Assembly (NCBI GenBank): GCA_032718475.1
Contig: JAUCBJ010002439.1
Span: forward strand, 1-21,333
DNA length: 21,333 nt
Source of the DNA: Nemertoderma westbladi
Taxonomy: Eukaryota; Xenacoelomorpha; Nemertodermatida; Nemertodermatidae
Reading direction: 5' to 3'
Part shown: positions 16,868 to 21,333 of the stretch, in pieces
How the letters are laid out: every line of letters begins with the position of its first letter
Position numbering within the stretch: position 1 is the first letter of the stretch
The notes under the pieces: generated by a model
What the model was told of the DNA's origin: nothing
Databases searched by the model: none
The model's input: only the letters and a program-made list of their open reading frames with translations
Program-made: the position numbers and the translations under genes

Positions 16868-18178
16868 TTATTTGCTAGAAGACCCTCGACTGGGTCTCAT
16901 GCGGTCGATGAAGCACTTAACGAATTGTATGGCTACCTGCGGTTTCAGTTTGGTGTAGGTGCCGATGTAGGGCGGCGTGGAGTCGTCCAACACCGGTAGC
17001 GGCAGTCGCTCTGTAACAGAGAGATCCCGAACGACTGCCGGGACACATCGTGGGGGTTTCATACGGTCGCTCGCTAGGTGGACGTCCTGAGGAAGCCGGT
17101 TCCCGCACTCAACCCGCTTTATACCCGCTAACAACCCCGGATCAGCCGCCAGGCCCTGCGCCGCCCGACACGCGATCTTCTCGACCGCTAAGAACTCTTT
17201 GTGGCTCGGCGACTGGCAGTGGTGGAGCAGCAGACAGCGGGACTCGAAGTCCAGGTTACAGGTGGTGCACACGTGTTTGGGGGCCGTCCGCCGCCGCTCC
17301 TCCTCCATGGACTTGTCCTCCAAGGCGCGGTGCTCCTTGCTGTCCAAGTGGACGTGGTAGGTGCTCTTACAGGAGAAGTGTTTGTTGCACAAAGTGCAGT
17401 GTTCGAGACGGGAGCTGGAGTCCTGGAGGTAGAAGGAAGGTCTGGAGACCGCGTGGCGATGGGAGAGGGAGGAACGTCCAGAGCGAGTGATGCGGTTAGC
17501 CGGAATGTCCGAACGAGATATCCGGTTGGTCGGAAGGCGTTTCTTGTTCTCTAAGGTTTTACAGCGGTTGCGGATTTTATTTAGTTTGTGTCTCTCGCCC
17601 AGGAGGTGCTGCTTGTAGTTGTAGGAGTTCACTATGTTCTGCTGACAGACGGAGCACCAGACGGTGCCAACGGAGGGTTTCCGGCCGCTGCTCCGCTTGT
17701 AGGCCTGGTAGCGTTCGCGAGTCCGTCGGGCGGAGTCGCACATGGGTTCGTAGACGATCTCGATGCCGGCGCTCGCCAACCCGCGGTCCGAATCGCTGGA
17801 GCCGCTGCCGCAGACGGGGGAACCCCCGGGGGACGGACGAGCGCGTAACACCCGACGGTGGAACTGCGCCTCGTTGGACTCACTGAGGTCCATCGTACCG
17901 TTCTGGTGGCAGACCTGTATGTGCCATTGCAGCGCGCTCTTCTGCAGATACTGCATTCCACAGAACCGGCAGTGGATGTATTCGTTGTCACTAGCGGCTC
18001 CGGAATCCTTTGGGGGTTTCCGTTTGTTGGACGATTGTTTACGCATACGGAGCAGCATGGCCGCAGCGCTACACAGATCCGCGTCCAACGACCGTAAAAC
18101 CGCCTCCGTCTGTCGTCTCGAGTTACCGGTACCGTTAGTCTTCGTCGTGTCTACCAGTTCCAATGGACGCGGCTTCAT
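16868..18178 (-). CDS. C2H2 / U1-type (JAZ-like) zinc-finger protein
   Basis: A 436-aa ORF counted from its first in-frame ATG (18178, MKPRPLELVD, with G at -3). Codons upstream to 18274 are open but begin at GTG, so I exclude them. Finger 1 (C70, C73, H86, H91; CRFCGMQYLQ) is a classical C2H2 finger. Fingers 2 (C175, C178, H191, H197), 3 (C261, C264, H277, H283) and 4 (C304, C307, H320, H326) have the wider H-x5-H spacing of U1/matrin/JAZ fingers, which in known families often bind double-stranded RNA. A basic linker at about 205-250 repeats NRISRS/NRITRS. The C-terminal 100 residues are conserved-looking (PPYIGTYTKLKPQVAIQFVKCF) but unrecognised. I do not assign an ortholog. The coding region is far more GC- and CpG-rich than its flanks. 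An acceptor-like CTTTGCAG (minus strand) just upstream of the ATG allows a 5' UTR intron. AATAAA overlaps the stop codon. Confidence 0.8.
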   Translation of the reverse strand: MKPRPLELVDTTKTNGTGNSRRQTEAVLRSLDADLCSAAAMLLRMRKQSSNKRKPPKDSGAASDNEYIHCRFCGMQYLQKSALQWHIQVCHQNGTMDLSESNEAQFHRRVLRARPSPGGSPVCGSGSSDSDRGLASAGIEIVYEPMCDSARRTRERYQAYKRSSGRKPSVGTVWCSVCQQNIVNSYNYKQHLLGERHKLNKIRNRCKTLENKKRLPTNRISRSDIPANRITRSGRSSLSHRHAVSRPSFYLQDSSSRLEHCTLCNKHFSCKSTYHVHLDSKEHRALEDKSMEEERRRTAPKHVCTTCNLDFESRCLLLHHCQSPSHKEFLAVEKIACRAAQGLAADPGLLAGIKRVECGNRLPQDVHLASDRMKPPRCVPAVVRDLSVTERLPLPVLDDSTPPYIGTYTKLKPQVAIQFVKCFIDRMRPSRGSSSK

Positions 18179-18270
18179 TTCATATTTCCAATGAAAGGAA
18201 TCGGACAACCCGACTCTAACCTGCAAAGTCCATAAACTGATAAAGTCAAGTCCTGAAGTCAAGACCTCAA

Positions 18271-18278
18271 TCACGTGA
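18271..18278 (-). promoter_or_regulatory. Palindromic E-box TCACGTGA
   Basis: TCACGTGA is the perfect core bound by USF/MITF/TFE-type bHLH-zip factors. It lies 93 bp before the zinc-finger gene's ATG, in the likely promoter or 5' UTR. Function is inferred from the motif and position alone. Confidence 0.4.
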
Positions 18279-18976
18279 CACAGGTCAGTGCCCAGCAGCC
18301 TGAAGGTGACCTCCGCTGAGGTTAGGAGTTAAACTAGGCTGCAACCTGCAAGAAGGTAGGCCTACTCCTGTTCTCGTCTGTCGTCTCAGCGTCTCCTACA
18401 GCAGTACAGCGCATTCAGTGCTGCAGTGCTCAGAATGCTGTAATGTACCGGTATACCAGGCAGCCAGGCCATGCAGCCATGGGTATACTGTCTGTCCAGC
18501 TGACTGCTGTTTACTGCTATACAATTTACAGATTTACCAGTTAGTGTCGAAAGAAAGTGCCCCTTTAAGTTCAAATTTTCGAATTTTTGTTTATTGTAGA
18601 AGAATAATAATTATATTTCACTATAAAAAGCGGTCATTTTGATACCAAATTGAGTTCTCTATCATGATATACCTACAATATGCGAATTTTAAGTTCGATA
18701 AAAGAGCTGGTTTGCATGCAGGCCGGTATGGGTGACCTTTATATCTAAAGGGAGAAAATCACCAAGGTTCCCTTCCGGGAGCACTAATAGGTAACCTAGC
18801 ATCGGATCGGAATACTCATTTCGAAACCTTTACTAAATATACAGTATAACGGTAAGTAATTTAAAATTATTGTAATTTATGATGCAATAAACTGATAAAA
18901 ACGTTATGTAATTACAACAAATAAGCGTACTTAGTAGCATAAAATAACAAATATGTAACCATGAACAACAGTGTGT
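18279..18976. other. Intergenic region upstream of the zinc-finger gene
   Basis: No gene is recognised. It starts moderately GC-rich (promoter side of the zinc-finger gene) and becomes AT-rich. It includes the palindrome GTAGGCCTAC at 18356-18365. Short ORFs at 18386-18642 show no motif. Confidence 0.5.
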
Positions 18977-19026
18977 GATGAAGCAGATTTTAAAAAATCT
19001 GCTTCATCTGGGGGGGGGGGGGGGGG
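18977..19026. repeat. 32-bp perfect palindrome beside a G17 run
   Basis: GATGAAGCAGATTTT (18977-18991) and its exact reverse complement (18994-19008) are separated by only two bases. One base later a run of 17 G (19010-19026) begins. The hairpin could extrude as a cruciform and the run could fold as a quadruplex. It may be the end of an unrecognised element. Confidence 0.9.
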
Positions 19027-19856
19027 CAGAGTCCAAATCTGGGGGAGCAAAACCCATAACTGGGTTTGGGGCGCATATAGCAAAGTGAGAGTTAAATTAG
19101 TACATAAAGTAAAAATCAATATTGTTGAAGAGTGTGTGGGGCGAGCCACGAAGTTGACGGACTCTTCGCGAAATGACACTGTTAAGGGAGTTGGCCAATA
19201 ATAGCAAATAGTTGTTGTCTTTACGATTTTGACATGCCAATAACTTTGTCGGATTAAATTAAACCTGTAGAGTTTAAAATTTGTAGTCATAAAATACAGT
19301 ATGTCCAAAAGTTAAGGTTAAAATTACAAAAAATAAAATTTTAGATAAGGCCTATCAGCCTATGTACTGTATGTACCAGCGCAAGCAACCATCAGCGCCT
19401 AGCCTATTACTACTGTATTAGCTGCACCTACAAGCTAGCTCCCAAACTGCAGACAATACTGTAGGTCAACAGCGAGCAACTCCTGCCCTGGTAGCCAAGC
19501 GCTTTTGTTTATTTTTTAGTAATTATATTGAACTTCAATCTGATAGGCCTGGAGAGTAAAGTGTAATTGAATACTATCAATATCTACTGTATAAAGAGAT
19601 GCGGTCTGCCAACAAGCTTTCCATCCCTGAGTTGTAAGTATCAACATACAGTAGAACAAAATACATAACTGTACACCATACAATGTGATTCGGCACATAG
19701 GCTTTGGTAGTGCCAGCGCCCATTATAATTGGAAATGGTGTGGAGTCAGGTCAGGTCAGTGGGTAGCAGTATGCAGTATGTGAATCCAATAATATTGATT
19801 ACCAACGATATTATTATTAATTAATAGTGAACAAGACCAGAGAACTAGACATGACT
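19027..19856. other. Intergenic DNA, no recognised gene
   Basis: Nothing coding is supported. It contains the second exact copy of TGTGGGGCGAGCCACGAAG (19135-19153), followed by a small CGAAG/CTTCG hairpin. Confidence 0.5.
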
Positions 19857-19893
19857 GGGGGGGGGCAGGGGGCCTTGTCTGGGGGGGGGGGGG
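19857..19893. repeat. Paired poly-G runs (G9 and G13)
   Basis: CTG9CAGGGGGCCTTGTCTG13CAGTGCCCCC: two runs in the same CTG(n)CAG context, followed by a C-rich stretch. The context at 19008-19029 (TCTG17CAGAG) is similar. Confidence 0.85.
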
Positions 19894-19945
19894 CAGTGCC
19901 CCCAAAGCCTCCCCTCACGGTCCGGGCCTGTTTGCATGTCAACAT

Positions 19946-20370
19946 GGAATTTCAATTTCAAATTGTATCTGTTTCGTGAACTTTCATTCAAAGATCTCTA
20001 TTTTCGTATTTTGGATATCTCTTTCAATGTTCTAGGTTTTTTGGGAGGCGAATTCAGCTGAACTAATTATAATACTACGAGTGAAATAGTACTTTTCACT
20101 GGATGGAAAAAGGGGGTGCCAGAACTAAAATTTCAAATTTAAATTTCTAGAAATTTTATTGAATATTAATTTCAGTTTTTATGGTTTTCTGTGATGGAAT
20201 TCAACCGATCCAAGTAAAATACAAACAACTGTTCAAAAAGGGGTGTAAAAAGTTGGTGCCAGAATCAAAAATTTCAAATTTTGGACTTCTTGAAATGTTA
20301 TGAATATAATTAATTTTATCATTTTATAGTTTTTTATCCAAGGAATTCAACTAATCTTATTAAAACACAA
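19946..20370. repeat. Diverged tandem repeat of about 147 bp
   Basis: AATTCA blocks recur at 20051, 20198 and 20344 (147 and 146 bp apart), each followed by an AAC.RATC-like word. GGTGCCAGAA...ATTTCAAATT recurs at 20115 and 20255. A weaker left copy starts near 19946. Copies are strongly diverged, so this is an old satellite-like duplication of about 2.5 units. Confidence 0.7.
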
Positions 20371-20824
20371 AAACAGACCAATGACCATTGCATTCGGGGG
20401 ACCCGAGAAAACCTAGATTACGAATCAGACCATACAAATTTGAACTTGAAGTTGAAAGCAGATTGACTTCGATGTTACTATGATTAATACATACCTAACA
20501 ACATTCCACAAACTGTGGTTTATATAAATATAGTCAACGCAGTACTCGTCTTCATTATAAGCCTCGTTGCGCTAATCCGGTTTGGTGTGAAAATATTTTT
20601 CCTAAAAGGAGACTGACGACCTTTATAACTATGCAAAGTCTCGAAACTGCGCGAGTAACTGGTGATTTATGTCAGATGGATACATACATATACATACATA
20701 TGGACAAAAAGTTGTGAGAAAATACACTTGTGACAGGCAAGTTAGTTATAATCTTTAGATAAATATACAAAACAATATTTATAGGTGTATAGGTAGGTAC
20801 GTCTACAAACACATTCAGAATAGC
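20371..20824. other. Intergenic DNA, no recognised gene
   Basis: Nothing coding is supported. A short TACATACATA microsatellite lies near 20680-20700. Confidence 0.5.
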
Positions 20825-21055
20825 TTGGAGGAAGAGCCTTTTGGTGGAACAAGTGGAGGGCACGACTTTGGTGGTATAAGTGGATTGCCTTTCGGCTTTG
20901 GTGGTAAGTGGAGGGATGTTGGTGGAACCAATGGAGGACCTTTTATCTTTGGTAGAATTAGTGGAGGGCCTTTCGGTGGAACAGTGGATGACTTTTGGTG
21001 GAACAAGTGGAGGGCCTTTCGGTGGAACAGTGGATGACTTTGGTGGAACTTTGGT
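20825..21055. repeat. Degenerate GGTGGAA-rich repeat (Gly- or Pro-coding)
   Basis: Imperfect repeats built on TTTGGTGGAA and AGTGGAGGGCCTTT. A 46-bp unit is nearly duplicated at 20960 and 21006, with one extra T in the first copy (GACTTTTGG against GACTTTGG). The plus strand reads GGTSGG-type glycine-rich peptide and the minus strand PPKGPPLVPPK-type proline-rich peptide. The one-base shift breaks both frames between the copies. It could be a minisatellite or the remains of a structural-protein exon. No start, signal peptide or splice sites are supported. Confidence 0.6.
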
Positions 21056-21333
21056 TTTCAAGGCCCATCTATTTGGAGAAACATCCCTTGTGATATGCGT
21101 AACAAAAAATCCAAACCTACATTTTCAAAAAATTACAAACTTCATTTAATTTCTAAATTATAACCAAATTCAGTCCCATACAAACCATATCACTGGCATG
21201 CGTCTTTGCTCAATTTAAATTTTAATTTTATTTCAAATTGCAAAAATCTTAATTCCATCCACATTGTACATCCGTCGCCTACAGATTTCCCGCTGACGTT
21301 ACCTTACTTATTACATACAATTAACGTACACGC
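21056..21333. other. AT-rich DNA to the right edge, nothing recognised
   Basis: No gene, repeat or motif is supported in this stretch. Confidence 0.4.

Noticed and set aside
17050-18194. Several plus-strand ORFs of 79-146 aa
   Set aside because: Antisense shadows of the GC-rich zinc-finger gene. The zinc-finger motifs clearly fix the minus frame.
18179-18274. N-terminal extension of the zinc-finger ORF
   Set aside because: It begins at GTG. The first ATG is at 18178, and the segment contains an acceptor-like site, so it is more likely 5' UTR or intron.

Overview
The window looks like nuclear DNA of a multicellular animal, most likely an invertebrate. It has long AT-rich non-coding stretches, eukaryotic transposon remnants, many satellites, splice-site-like sequences, and genes of animal families, including an RGS22-type multi-RGS protein. 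I cannot place it to phylum. GGCCTA-type words and long poly-G/poly-C runs are frequent, but I do not treat them as diagnostic.

Three protein-coding loci are supported. (1) 4631-8350 (+) is a full-length, intronless RGS22-like protein of 1239 aa. (2) 9784-11153 (+) is a class I SAM-dependent methyltransferase of the 'AHWFD' family. Its large exon has no usable ATG, and I propose a short upstream exon at 9784-9822 joined by a 401-bp intron, giving 322 aa with a presequence-like N-terminus. (3) 16868-18178 (-) is a GC-rich gene for a 436-aa protein with one classical C2H2 finger and three U1/JAZ-type fingers. The genes have unrelated functions and I see no operon-like or co-functional arrangement.

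Layout. 1-1052: edge repeats, then a complete 789-bp non-autonomous hAT element with 8-bp target duplications, abutting a 12-bp tandem array. 1949-2987: a 52-bp tandem array split by a probable 582-bp solo LTR. 3422-4081: a 22-bp C-rich minisatellite ending in poly-C. 4631-8402: the RGS22 gene and a 52-bp duplication across its stop codon. 8403-9783: AT-rich intergenic DNA with two short palindromes. 9784-11153: the methyltransferase, whose intron holds evenly spaced ETS-like sites. 11154-13776: intergenic, with a possible second element, a perfect hairpin, poly-G/poly-C tracts and CCAAT repeats. 13777-15133: a 23-bp minisatellite of exactly 59 units. 15947-16247: a 44-bp minisatellite. 16868-18280: the zinc-finger gene and an E-box. 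18977-19026: a 32-bp palindrome beside G17. About 19946-20370: a diverged repeat of about 147 bp. 20825-21055: degenerate Gly/Pro-coding repeats.

I did not find a convincing new multi-gene system. The strongest observations are the methyltransferase gene model with its possible mitochondrial presequence, the intronless RGS22, the two clean insertions into tandem arrays, and the unusual density of poly-G/poly-C runs. Tandem arrays whose unit is not a multiple of three create long false ORFs here (3381-4100, 13717-15171, 15875-16318). I reject these as coding.
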